Of a stretch of 64,000 bases of DNA, positions 1-11,850 are shown one piece after another. How positions within the stretch are numbered: the first letter of the stretch is position 1; the number at the start of each line of letters is the position of its first letter. Origin of the DNA: Salminus brasiliensis (Eukaryota > Chordata > Actinopteri > Characiformes > Bryconidae); assembly GCF_030463535.1 (NCBI RefSeq), contig NC_132880.1:37121842-37185841 (forward strand), written 5' to 3'. The notes beneath the pieces were generated by a model. That model ran no database searches. It saw only the letters and a list, made by a program, of their open reading frames with translations, and was not told where the DNA came from. Made by a program: the position numbers and the translations under genes.

Positions 1-582
1 TATGCTGTAAGTATAGCCCTGAAGGTTGTGCTTGAGGTTGGCTTCATCGTTGGTCTTTGGTTGCTCTATGGATTTGTAATTCCAGCTAAATATGAGTGCC
101 AGCGAGCTCCCTGCCCCCACACTGTGGACTGTTTTGTCTCTCGGCCAACTGAGAAGACCATTTTCACTATCTACACTCAAGTCATTGCTTTCATTTCTGT
201 TCTCCTGAACATTCTGGAGTTGTTCCACCTCCTTCAGTTGGCCATCACACACTGGTTGGAGAAGAGATACCGGTACCAGGAGCTAGGGTCACATAGAAAG
301 ATTGAACGGACTCCCACTGAACTGGAGCTCACAGAAGTCCAGGCTCCATCATATGAGGAGAAGGGCAATCTTTTTCTTCCTGTGGGAAATGACAGTTATG
401 GGCAGTCTGGCCGCAACTGGACTGAGAGTGAGCCCTACCTAACAGCAGATATGCTTCCAACCTACTCGAACTGTATTAGAAACAACAATTACAGACATCA
501 CTCCAAAAAACCCACACACTCCAAAAAACCCAGTAAAACTGTCCATAAAGGGAAGCACTCGACAGACAAACATTATGTATGA
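1..582 (+). CDS. gja4: Gap junction alpha-4 protein (connexin 37/39.4), C-terminal part
   Basis: The frame is open from the first base of the window, so the true start lies to the left; 193 residues are visible. They cover the third membrane segment, the second extracellular loop with its connexin cysteines (C-X4-C-X5-C in CQRAPCPHTVDC), the SRPTEKTIF motif that begins the fourth segment, TM4, and a long cytoplasmic tail. The tail shares LPVG, the NW pair and a C-terminal -YV with mammalian GJA4, which is why I choose gja4 over gja1, gja3 or gja5. Connexins assemble as hexamers and dock into intercellular channels in the plasma membrane; gja4 is known in vascular endothelium, and the zebrafish orthologue cx39.4 acts in pigment-cell patterning. 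Roughly the first 160 residues are missing. The gene is convergent with smim12, pef1 and the beta connexin, which all lie on the other strand. Confidence 0.9.
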   Translation, partial: YAVSIALKVVLEVGFIVGLWLLYGFVIPAKYECQRAPCPHTVDCFVSRPTEKTIFTIYTQVIAFISVLLNILELFHLLQLAITHWLEKRYRYQELGSHRKIERTPTELELTEVQAPSYEEKGNLFLPVGNDSYGQSGRNWTESEPYLTADMLPTYSNCIRNNNYRHHSKKPTHSKKPSKTVHKGKHSTDKHYV

Positions 583-1640
583 GACCGGAATGGACAAATT
601 AAAAACATTAGCTTGGTCCAGTTTAATGGATCCTGTTTTGGAACATCAGAGCGAGGGATGAAACTCTCCTGCTTTGGTCTCAGCACATAACTGTGAGGCA
701 GACACTGTTTCCCTTGTTTGGAATTAACTGTACTCCAGGCAGAACTGTCCTCCTCCAAAGGCATTTAAAGGTGGTAGGGCGTTCGGTGGTAGCCAGCCAA
801 ACATCATTAAGGACTCTACTTCAGCAATGCTGATAATCAACCAAAAGAGATAAAGGAACTTTATGTGGTTCTAGAAAAAACAAAGCCAACATGCAGTCTG
901 AGATCTGATATTAAGGTACAGCAAATAGTAGTAATTCAATGAATGTCCATCAGAGTGCACGCCTCTGTCTATACAGTCTATTCAATGATCAGTACTTCAG
1001 ATCTGTTTATTAGTTGTCTCAGGAACCTAAACAATTCACAGTTTTTTCACACTGTTTCATTTCTTTAGAGTGAATTATTTTAAACTATACTGTATGTCCA
1101 AATGTGTGTGGACACCCCTTCTAATGAATGCATTCAGCTTCTTTAAATTGCACCAATTGCTGACACAGATGTGGAAATGCACACATACAGCTTGTAGAGA
1201 TGAACTGTCAAAACAATAGGGCTCTCTGAAGCTGTGGGCTAGCATTGCGTTCCAGTGCCAGAGCAGTGGAACTGTGTTGTCTGGAATGATGGTGGGGAGT
1301 TTGGGATAAGTTGGGGGGGGGGGGGGTGATAATCCAACATCCTCTAAACTTTCTGGTTGCTGAATGCAATCAAATCTTCACAGCAGTGCTCCAAAATGTA
1401 GTAGAAAGTCTTCCCTGCACAGAAGAGCCAGTTACTCCAACAAAAGCAGGATAATCTCTGTTTAAATATTCTTGATTTTGTAAGAAACGTGAATGAGCAG
1501 GTGTCCTGATACTTTTGTCCATATAGTGTATGTACCATCCAAATATGTGAATGCAAAGATGTATTTAACAATTAATATTTTTTAATTTTATACTGAATTT
1601 CATATTTATTCTGCTCTAATAAACTTTTATTTAGTTTCAT
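583..1640 (+). other. gja4: Probable gja4 3' UTR
   Basis: The stretch after the gja4 stop has no further coding signal. The first good AATAAA on the + strand is at 1618-1623, in AT-rich sequence. If that is the site used, the 3' UTR is about 1.05 kb and carries a Tc1-type MITE (1086-1530). An earlier, non-canonical site cannot be excluded. Confidence 0.5.
1086..1530. mobile_element. Tc1/mariner-type MITE (family A)
   Basis: The ends are inverted and imperfect: the left reads TACTGTATGTCCAAATG and the right, reversed, reads TACACTATATGGACAAAAG, both leading into GGACACC and both bounded by TA. There is no transposase. The same family recurs at 29202-29731 and, in pieces, at 22270-22558, 24230-24300 and 53948-54060. 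A G-run lies inside (1312-1327). Confidence 0.6.
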
Positions 1641-1939
1641 GTCTGTTGTTACATGTTTTGTTATGTTCAGAGTCCTTATTTCTCACACACCTTCTCACTG
1701 TAGTCTTTAATGTATGTTCACACACAAATACTAACTACAGTGTGCAGGGTCCTGGTGTTGCAAAGTGGCTAATGACAAACTAGGGTTTGATTACCCAGCT
1801 GTAAACATACACAGTCATATCAGAATACTATTACCACCCCAATATCAGCTTCCCTTAACATATACAAGCATTCTGTAGTTCTATAATGCCAGGCTGTATC
1901 CATCTGTTTCTCTACATACGTTGCTAACCCTCTTTTCAC

Positions 1940-2350
1940 CCTGTTCTTCAATGGTCAGGAAACCACAGGACCACCACAGAGCAGATATCATTTGGGTGGT
2001 GGGTCGTTCTCGGCACTGCAGTGGCCCTGACATGGTGGTGGTGTGTTAGTAGTTTGTGTTGCGCTGGTCTGAGTGGATCAGAGACAGCAGTGCTGCTGGA
2101 GTTTTTAAACACTTTTGTCAATTTTCTTTTAGACACTCTGACCTCTTTGTCCACCTAGTAGATGCAAAGTCAGAGACAGAAGCTTGTCTGTTGCTGCACA
2201 GTTTGTGTTTGTCATCCTCTAGTCCTTCACAGGACGCTGTTGGCTGGATATTTCTGGTTGGGGGACTATCCTCAGTCCAGCAGTGACACTGAGGTGTTTA
2301 AAAAGTTGCTTCAGTTCATAGAGAGTGGTTTACAGCTGATACCTGTTGAT
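1940..2350. repeat. Dispersed repeat, class uncertain
   Basis: The stretch contains phrases I recognise from many fish genomes (GGTGGTGGGTCGTTCTC, GACATGGTGGTGGTGTG, GGATCAGAGACAGCAGTGCT and a tail with CTCAGTCCAGCAGTGACA). I cannot assign it to a superfamily. Open frames across it are accidental. Confidence 0.45.
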
Positions 2351-4119
2351 CGCATGCTTTTTGTTTGAAGCTGTTAATAATGGTTAATAATAGATGTTAA
2401 AGACAACCAAAATACAGAGATTTCCTGTTGTTCTTGAACATCACACTGCTTCACATTTTTCTGTAATTGCTAGAAATTGATATTCTGTGATATTGTAAGT
2501 GGAAAATGCTGTGGCTGGCTGTGGTTCTTACAAAAGCCTTCTCCTCATATGCTCAAGAAGCGTACATAATTACCTTACTGTTTAATTTTACAGAGAGATT
2601 GTTTTCAATCAGACTGTAATGCGTTTTACTGATGATTGCAAGTAGCCAGCTAATAGAAAACATGTCTCCTTCTTGCATACAATAATTTTCATCAGCAGAT
2701 CATGATTTAGAAATAAATGCCTTTCCATAAATAGCTATTTAAAATAGAACAGAAGTAGTCTGCTCAAGTAAAAAGAGGTATTACATAAATGAATGCATTG
2801 CTTTATTATTTTGGTGCAAAAACATTGCTACAACCATACCAAAATATCACCCATATCCAATACCACCAACCAGGGGTACTGCCAGGGAATTTGGGAATTA
2901 CACTGGTCCCACAACTCCTATCCACCCCCCCCCCCCCAAACACACACAGTGTCCCTATATTTTAACCAAATTTGCCCAGTCTAAACTGAGAAAAAAAAAA
3001 AAAAGATTATATCTCAGACTTTAGGTCTCAGAAGCAAAAATCCAAACATGCAAATCAGATAAACTAAAAATAAAAAGCTTACTTAGCTTATTTAACCTTC
3101 TCCACCCAGACATATACAGTGGAAATCTGGCCAACCAGCCATTTCAGTAAAAGACATGCTAATAGCGTCTAAACACATGAATCAGATAAGTTGAAATGGG
3201 GAAAGTATGGTGAGGGAGGCTGCAAACGTGCTAAAATGTACAAAATACTCTGCACAAACTCATTGTGGGACTAATATATGCCCCCTTATTCCAACAAACC
3301 CTAGAACTTACCATATCCCTTAATCTCTGTTCTCTGTGTTTTCAGTGTCGTCATTTCCAGCAATTTACTGAACTGTCTCTCCAGTGATAAGCTGTTATCT
3401 GTGGCAGGAAATGGAAATGGTGTGTTATCTACTAGGTGGGACAGCTTCTTCTGAACTTACAGTTCCTTGTATTTTTTAGATTCTGACCAACAGAATCAGA
3501 TCAAAACACTAAACGGCGAAGAGAACAGGACATTGACGTCTTTCAGCAGGGTGCCTTCGACAAAAGGCTTCTTTTTTCTCTTGAAAGGTATGTATTTAGC
3601 TGGCAAGCAGAACATGTGTTTTATTAGGGGGAGTAACCAGCACTGCTGGGTTCCCCTCTTTGAGAGATTAATGAGCTGAGCGCTGTGATGCTGCCAAGCA
3701 TAACCTGGAGTCTTTGCCCAGCGCGTGCGGCACTCTGCAGCAGTCGGCCTGGTGCTGAGTTCAGCCTGTCATCTCGGGCCAAAAGCAGAGCCTCAGAGGT
3801 GGCCCACAAGATGTGCAGGTCAGCGAGCAGCTGGTGAGAGTCGACCCTTTTAGCTTCCCCCGGCTGCCAAACAAAGAGATGGACAGTGCCTCAGAGAGCT
3901 GCCTGCTCTCCCAATGTCCTGCGCTCTGTTTCAGAAAAGGCATCACAATCTGAAGCTCTTCCTTTTTGTTTTCACAAAACAAGCCATTACCCTTCCTCAG
4001 TATGAAGTCCATAGAAGATTGTATTAAACGACAAGGGGATTTCAGAAATGCATGAAAGAGTCAAGTCAGTTCGGAATACTTTACCTAGAAAGCACTGGAC
4101 ATCAATTAGACGTCAGAAA
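2351..4119. other. Intergenic DNA, no gene recognised
   Basis: AT-rich sequence with C-, A- and T-runs (2926-2939, 2992-3004). An exon-like stretch at 3479-3588 is discussed under findings. A more GC-rich part (3680-3920) has no convincing frame. Confidence 0.5.
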
Positions 4120-4121
4120 TA

Positions 4122-4892
4122 CAGTGCCCTGCAAAAGTATTCGGCCCTCTTGAACTTTTCACACCTTTTGCCACATTTCTGGCTTCAAACATAAAGAAAT
4201 GAAATTGTAATTTTTTGTGAAGAATCAACAACAAGTGGGACACAATCGTGAAGTGGAATGAAATTTATTGGATACTTTAAACGTTTTTTTTTTTTTTAAA
4301 CCTGAAAAGTGGGGCGTGCAATATTATTCAGCCCCCTTGCGTTAATACTTTGTAGCGCCACCTTTTGCTGCGATAACAGCTGCAAGTCGCTTGGGATATG
4401 TCTCTATCAGTTTTGCACATCGAGAGACTGAAATTTTTGCCCATTCTTCTTTGCAAAACAGCTCAAACTCAGTGAAGTTGGATGGAGAGCGTTTGTGAAC
4501 AGCAGTTTTCAGCTCTTTCCACAGATTCTCGATTGGATTCAGGTCTGGACTTTGACTTGGCCATTCTAACACCTGGATACGTTTATTTGTGAACCATTCC
4601 ATTGTAGATTTTGCTTTATGTTTTGGATCATTGTCTTGTTGGAAGATAAATCTTCGTCCCAGTCGCAGGTCTTTTGCAGACTCCAACAGGTTTTCTTCCA
4701 GAATGGTCCTGTATTTGGCTCCATCCATCTTCCCATCAATTTTAACCATCTTCCCTGTCCCTACTGAAGAAAAGCAGGCCCAAACCATGATGGTATGTTC
4801 AGGGTGATGAGCTGTGTTGCTTTTACGCCAAACATAATGTTTTCCATTGTGGCCAAAAAGTTCGTTTTTGGTTTCATCTGACCAGAGCACCT
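4122..4892 (-). mobile_element. 5'-truncated Tc1-like transposon
   Basis: One end is preserved: TA at 4120-4121 followed by CAGTGCCCTGCAAAAGT, a typical fish Tc1 terminus. A second related motif about 200 bp inside (near 4320-4340) indicates an IR/DR layout. The element runs into the transposase 3' half and stops abruptly near 4892, so the other terminus and the DNA-binding half are gone. Confidence 0.8.
4342..4890 (-). pseudogene. Tc1-like transposase, C-terminal 182 residues
   Basis: The open frame begins inside the catalytic domain at WSDETKNELFG and ends at GGATKY, the normal end of these proteins. All three catalytic acidic residues are present: D of WSDET, first D of FQQDNDPKH, and E of [11 protein letters not shown], with the DD34E spacing of Tc1. 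The first ~150 residues, which carry the paired-like DNA-binding domain, are absent and the flanking sequence does not encode them. The frame is otherwise uninterrupted, so the truncation is probably not ancient. Confidence 0.85.
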
Positions 4893-6800
4893 TACCTTAA
4901 AGATTTCATTTTTACAATTTCATAACTTTTGGGTTGTACGTTGGAAGGTTTAGTTGAAAATGAAAATCTGGTTGATGTTGAATTTTGCCTGAAAATCAAA
5001 GTATCTGTAAAAAAACAAAAAACGAAACAAAAACAACATCGATTGATTCATTGTTGATACAACATTAGACAGGATCTCTTTCTCTCAGTGCAGTGTAGCT
5101 AGCGTTATGTACCATAGAATGGCTGCAGGGAGTGTGGAGTTCAAGTTCCTTGTTACTCTCTACTGGTATAAATTGAAGGAAATCAAGCTTTCAGCGCCAC
5201 TTTTCACACTTGGTATCAGTTTACTACATCTTCACAGACTGACTGTTTACCAGCTGAAAGATGCTGAAGGCTTGGCTAGCGACGTTAGCAAGCTGAGGTA
5301 ACAGACCACTAGCAAATGTCTGTTTATCTAAATGACTGGCTACCTTTCTCTGTGTACATTTCAGCTACATGCCATGCAACTCACTGTAGATTACTATGTT
5401 TATAAACAGCTATAGAGAACATGAAGCTGTCCTTCTGTCGGCGTAACAATAAAACAAGTATCTAAACTGCAAATGACAGGAAATGTACCATTAACAAAGA
5501 CATATTATTGTTCATACTGCTGAAAACAAGTCCTGCTCAAAATGAAGTATTGACAAAATGAAGTATTGTGATTTACAGGATCAAATATTTTTACTGTGGA
5601 ATTCATCCTTCACTGGAATGATGCAGTACAGATCTACAGATCAATAGATGTTGGTTTGTGGTCCCCAAAACTCATGTTTGGGAGACATTAGGTTTTGGTA
5701 ACATCGCAACTTAAAACCAACGAAATATGTCAGCTGTTGTCACTATACAGCATTACACTGTCGCTGTTAGACATTGTCCTGATATTGAATTTTGGTCTCC
5801 CGATGACACGACCTACGTTAAACCAGATAACAACGTCTGTGAACATTGGTGGCAGCTGGGCTAGAGGCCGTCCAGTTCAGAAATTATGAAACTTTAAAGG
5901 AAAGCATGGGTGGTTCTTTGTATGTGCAGGTTCATACAATCACAGCAAAGAGAGAGAGAGAGAGTGAGCTGCCTCTGTGTCATGTCATTTCCTGTATCCT
6001 GACTTTCTTCTACTGAATGCTGATGCATTTCCTTTCTGCCAGCGAATGCACAATCATATAGACATCCAGTTAGGAGATTAAAACCAATGAACTATGTTCA
6101 TTGAATGTTTTATTAAAGAAATTGCTGGGTTGTGTTCTGGACTGTATCTTGGATCTGATCGGATGATGATCCTAATCCCTTTGGGTGATTTTGGTGGAAA
6201 CACCAACCCTCTGGTCACCAGAGCTCTAGAGCATTCTTAAAAACAAAGATTTCTACATGACTCATATGTCGGGCCGCTGATATGACTCATACGTGGAGCT
6301 CTTCATGACTCTGGGCACCTTTATTTTTAAGAATGAGACGGCCATTTGTGGCAGAGGTACGATGTGTACAGGGCAGAAAGCTCACACTTCCTGCCAGCTG
6401 ATGAGATGAAAACATCTCTTTCCCCAGCTATAGCCATAACAAGGAAGATAACACACAATGCCACCATGGCATGCGCACATTTTAGGCCGAGACCTAAAAA
6501 TAATGTGAAAGTTTGTCCTTTTAAATGAACGTGCACATGCTGTGATGTTTAATCAGTGAGCCGATTTTATCTGATCAGATGTTCCCCAATCATGCCAGCA
6601 TCCAGTCAATATTTACTGAATATGGGAAAGCAAAATCCAAGCTTTTCTATGTTTCCGTAGAGAAAACAGGGCAGGTTTTAACACCAAATGGAGATTTAGA
6701 GCTTTCCACACAGTTACTTTAAACCCCCTGAGAAATGACGACACATCCCGATGCTACTGATCAATATCCTAGATCTCAAAACCTCTATTTTTTCTCACTT
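4893..6800. other. Intergenic DNA, no gene recognised
   Basis: Includes stretches resembling a fish dispersed repeat built on 'gttgatacaac' motifs (about 4920-5075 and 5640-5850). Short open frames here have no recognisable homology. Confidence 0.4.
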
Positions 6801-6805
6801 TCAGA

Positions 6806-7612
6806 GTTGCAAAGGGGTGGACATTTTTTGATAAATTTCCAGTTGATTACAGGTATCTTTTCATGGGAACATTAGCTTGGGATCTTTCGAAATATTCCAA
6901 AATGTAAACTTTACATGGAGATTTTGGGAAGTATGGGAATTTATTGGAATTAATAGGAAATTAATTGACAATTTAAAGGAGCTATATTGACAACAGCAGA
7001 CATGAAGGTAACAATACAAGTAATAACTATGCCACATAGTTGCCAGCAGAATTTTATAAATGCTTAATTATTTCATTGAACAATCAAAAATATACAAAAT
7101 CTAAAAATAAATATATTAATAAGTATTCATACTCGGTTACATTAAATAAACTATAGGTAGCAAGCCTACGCTGGCCTTGGAGAGCTAACCTCTTGCTAGC
7201 CTCCTAGCCTTGGTAAACTAGTCTGAAATTAAATTGCTCATAGAGCTTTACTGATTTACCAGATAGTGAGCAACTGTGAGATTACACTTTAATTCAAAAG
7301 TTGTTTAACTGTTTCAATGTTATTACTATTAATACAAATATGAAGCTTGTCAAAATATAAGCTGACTTTAGGTAGTCCTTTAGTCCAAATGTGTGCAGTC
7401 AGTAGTGGTGAGTGCCAGGTTTCTAGAAATCATCTGGACATATGCTGTACATGTGAACTGCTTTGGTATCATATCAAATTATTTTAGCCAAGATTATGCT
7501 TCAGTATATTTTTTACTAACTATATGTTAGTTTCTCACCTTTAGGTTAAAATATTCCCATTTAATTCCCATGAATTCCCATTATTACCTGTTAATTTGTT
7601 ATTTTGCAGTCC
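6806..7612. repeat. Possible non-autonomous DNA element
   Basis: The left part begins TTGCAAAGGGGTGG and is full of GGGAAT/GGAATT motifs; the right part has the complementary ATTCCCAT motifs and ends near TTTTGCAGTC. The inverted layout suggests a degraded MITE. I could not define exact ends or a target duplication. Confidence 0.3.
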
Positions 7613-8518
7613 TACTCACTTTGTGAGCGGGAATGAGAGATTAAATAAAACCTGCCAGCACATTGGCTCCATGTTAATTTCAGTGTGATCCTATTGCATT
7701 CTCTTAAAAGTGATCTAAATAGAGTCTGGACTATGACCTCCTCTTTCACTTTAGGTGTGACTTAAATACATTTCAGAATGTTTTATTAGCTCCTAGGGAG
7801 GCTTTAGGAGACATAAACAAGCCTTTTTGCTATCTTAACCCCCAGATGATCCCAAAACGAAATACTCATGTTAGGCCGAGAAGATCATCAAGATATTGTT
7901 CCTAGAGAAAGGTTTCCTGACAAGCAAAGCAGGTCATGAGTGAGTTAGGCAGAACACAATCCTCTCATTGTTTGCTGAAGATGGCCACAGTACAATAACG
8001 ACAGCATCTATATCAAATACATGAGCTCTCAGTTCATGGGCCATTCCCATTTGTCTGTGATTGACAGAAGTACTTGGCTGAGTCCTTAATTTAGACAGCC
8101 AGTAGGAAAAGGGTTTGTATCTGCTTCCTGATTCCACTGCTGCTCTCTCCAGGGATTGGCCTGGAGGATTGTTCACCCTGACAATGGATTAGCGGTGGGC
8201 ATTGTTGCATTGTTTATGGTGAAGTCCACCATAGCGCAGTGCTGGCCAAATGTCATGGCCACTTCATCAAAGGGCTTTGATGAATGAGGCTGTGAGAAAA
8301 GAGGATAAAAAGCAAAATGCAAATAAGTTATGATAAAGAAATATGATAATTTAGCTTTCTGGTTTTGATACTCTGACTTTTCGCAAGAAGATCTGCATGA
8401 TACTATCCAATAAGCACATTGTTCTGCATTTTGTGGAGTAACAAAAGTCATATTCATGTCATTTCTCAGGTCTTACAGTATAAGGAGCAGAGGGATGTGC
8501 CATTCTTTAAACATAATA
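7613..8518. other. Intergenic DNA, no gene recognised
   Basis: Single-copy-looking sequence with no convincing open frame, splice pattern or repeat. Confidence 0.4.
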
Positions 8519-8526
8519 CAATCTAC

Positions 8527-9058
8527 TAAGGATGTCCCAATCAGGTTATGTTGCAGTCCGATCCGTCTCCTAATGCTGAGTATGAGCGGATCCCGATTTG
8601 ATCAGATATTTGTGTTTGCATAAATAATACAGCCACACAGTAAAGATAAGATAAGCTGCAGATAAATACTGAACTAAAATCACTTTCTTTTTTAGTAGCA
8701 GTTTCTGTGATGAGACATTCTGGACTAAGAGATCTTTCTGAAACTATTTTATATTAATTAACATAATATAAAATAAAATATAATAAAATAATGAAATTCT
8801 AATCCAGTTTGATTTACCCCCCTGACCATTGAGCTCCTGCAGTACAATCACATTTTTTTCACAGTTTACTTGCTCCAAATCTTTTCCATACCTTCGCTCT
8901 ACAGGGCTGCCGGTTTGGCAATAATGTCTGTTAATGGCACCTTAAGGACACCAGATGGCACTCTGAACACTGAGGTTAAAACAAGGACTCAGAACTGGAT
9001 TGGGATTAAAATAGCCGATACCCGATCCAGGATCATATGCCTGGATCAGACATCCCTA
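8527..9058. mobile_element. hAT-like non-autonomous element (MITE)
   Basis: The termini are inverted: TAAGGATGTCCCAATCAGG at the left and, reversed, TAGGGATGTCTGATCC at the right, both inside longer GATCCGAT-type subterminal repeats. The flanking eight bases are CAATCTAC (8519-8526) and CAAGCTAC (9059-9066), a 7/8 match, as expected for the 8-bp duplication of hAT elements. There is no transposase. Confidence 0.65.
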
Positions 9059-9066
9059 CAAGCTAC

Positions 9067-11340
9067 ACTTTCACATGACATGCAAAAAAGATTCAGTAGT
9101 TACTGGCTCAACACTAAAACTCCAGTGTAAAATCCCACCCCATTATCAGTTGCCAAAGACACTCAAAAAATCCAAACCCATTTAAGAAACCTAAAATCTA
9201 TAGACACCATGAGGGGTCGGCAATATGATCATATATTATTGTTATGGTCATAAATTATACCACAATATGCTTTTCTGAACATATTGTGGATATCACACAT
9301 CAACTATATTTAATTACAAACAGTATAATTAGTCCGATTTCCTGTTTAATGTTCCGTTTCATTTAATCACTACATTGCACATTTTTGATAGTATTTTGAT
9401 TATCATAAATGTGCCACTACTGATTAATATATCCTGATGTCATGTTGACATTTTTGCCATATCGCCCACCTTTAGACACCATTGACTATGGAAATATTCC
9501 TCCAGACCCCCGTGAACTCTTATTTCTGCCTAGAATTCCCAATCCCTCACTCAAGTGGGTCAAAGGTGGGTTGTCCTAAGAGAAATGGAAGTCACAGAGT
9601 TCAAAGCAGGACAGTGGCTGCAAGTTGTGGGAACTGAACTGCGTGGCTCCTGGGAAAGAGGAGGATTTTGAGCGCCGTCCCATTGTTTCTGCGGTCGATG
9701 GGAATTTGCTAGTGAATAATCATGCCGGCATTGTGCAGCAGGCCTGTACACATCCTGGCTGAAGAAGTCAGCGGCGGCCGGTGGCGTCGCTCCCTCTTCC
9801 CGTTGTGCAGGAACAATAGAGCCGTACTCATGCTTTCCAGTGCCAAGCTCCCGGTGTACATTAATACCTGTTCTCTCTTACTCAAACACATACACACACC
9901 CTTCCCATTCCCTCCCCATCCATTCATGTGCAGCTGCGGCACAGCGCACACACATGTACAGCAACTACTAGCCAGAAGACCAGGCCGCAACATCACAAGA
10001 CTCGAGCAGAGGTTGTTCCTGCTCGCTCAGTCCTTTCCGCACTTCACTCTTCTTGTTGCACAAGTGCAGTGAAGAGCACACTGTAAGAGCCACCTCAAGT
10101 GAAAGTGCGGTTACTCCAGAGTCTGGCTAACTGGAACTAACTAAAAGTATGCGTAAGTTCTAATTGATTACTGAGAGCCTTTAAAATCGTTCTGAACCAC
10201 AAGGCGGAAATGATGAGAATGTTGTTTTTAAAGCCGTAATCAGGATGTTTTGAGAGTCTTTTCTATTTCGGGCTTTTTACATTTCTCCTAATGAATGGAC
10301 AGCGGACATCATTGCATCTTTTATCTGGACAAGTTTCGGAACAGGGTCCACCTCTATCCAGGGCCTGATTGTGAGCTCTTTTTTCCTTTCCATGGATGGC
10401 CATATATAGCTAGAGCAGGCTGAAAAACATTACTTTGCTTAACCCCTTACAAAGCCTATGGACCACTGCCGGGCTTAAAGTGTTATTACAAACTATTCTA
10501 TTACCAGAGAACAGCCCCACCAGTTTGTACAGATGTCCCTGTAGTTACTGAATAATACGCCTTAGCGTGTAATGAGCCTTGCTGTATTAAGGGGTTAATA
10601 ACCACCCTGAGTGGGAGAAAAATTTATACAGTTTGGTACATATATTGCTTACCTCATGAACTTATAGTGAGTGATTACCATTAACAAAACAAAAAAAAAC
10701 TAACAAACCAATAAAAGCTTGAAACACTTACCAAATTTTTCAATAAGTTCCTTGTTGGACGGCACTGAGGAGAAAACCAGATGGTGATGGATACCTACAT
10801 TTATGCACCAACATAAAACAAGGCCTCACACATTTAAAAACTGACCTCTCAGCAGCAGTGGAGCAAAACATTGGCGAAAGGCAAATGTTTCCTCCATTAT
10901 TTCTCCACTTGGGGCTAGAAAGAAATAGCTTTTCTACGTCCTGTTCATTAGACTAAGTGCTACAGCAATAAATACATACTGACAACACACGGAATGTTAA
11001 TTCAGAATGTTATTACAGTAATAAAAAACATGGATTTTCTCCATCATAAACAAAGCATAAAATAAGTTCTATTTGGCCACTACTATTAATGACTAAGACC
11101 AAGCATGCCTCTTAACATGCTGAACTCCAGCTCAAGAGGCTTTCAGTTGAATTGAGAATCTCTACAAGTGAAACACAGAGGACAGATGTATAGACAACCT
11201 TGGATAAATTAGTAAAAGCAAGCAGTCAAATGTTCTCATATACAGTAGCAGTACAGGTGCTTTCTCCACAATCAACACTAAACACCACTAACGATGTCTG
11301 CAGTTTCAGCATTATTCAACCATAGGAGTCATAGGTGACT
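9067..11340. other. Intergenic DNA, no gene recognised
   Basis: At 9215-9475 there is an AT-rich inverted-looking stretch with ATATTGTGGTAT-type motifs that may be another degraded DNA element. A GC-richer patch at 9720-10060 holds overlapping open frames on both strands but no recognisable protein. Confidence 0.35.
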
Positions 11341-11359
11341 CATAGGCACGAAAGGTTTC

Positions 11360-11850
11360 AGTTTTGTTTCATCGTTCCACAGATGGTTCAGGAACAACAT
11401 TGGAACTTTTGGGTCTATGGATAAAAAGTATGTCTAGAAAAGGAAGAATGCATAAAGTAAAGCATGACGGTGGCTCTGTTATACTCTGGGGCTGATTTGC
11501 TTCCTCCGGCACTGGAAACCGGCAGCGTATATAGGGCAAGATGGATTCAGTCAAGTATCAGAAAATCGTAAGAGAAAACATCATTCCTTCTGTGAGGAAG
11601 ATGAAGCTTGGGCATTATTGGTGCTCCCAAAAATGCCTCAAATTCCACCAAGGCTTGGTTTCAGAAGCTCTGGAGTGCCCACCACAGTTGCCTGTAGAAA
11701 ATCTTTCTCAACAAGAAAGCGGTTGCCAAATATTAGTGAACTGGAGGCCCATCAGGAATAGGCTACAATTCCTCAGGAATGCGGCCAAAGCTGGTGTCTG
11801 GCTACGCATCATGTTTGCAGCAGGTCATAACAGCAAATAAATGCTCTATT
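11360..11850 (+). pseudogene. Degraded Tc1/mariner transposase
   Basis: Across frames the sequence keeps the glycine-rich box (KHDGGSVILWG, then FASSGTGN) and the following KMDSVKYQKIVRENIIPSV segment of Tc1 transposases, then decays. Stops and frame changes break it, and the second catalytic region is not recognisable. The C-terminal piece ends with a FAAGHNSK-like tail. No terminal repeats were found. Confidence 0.6.
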
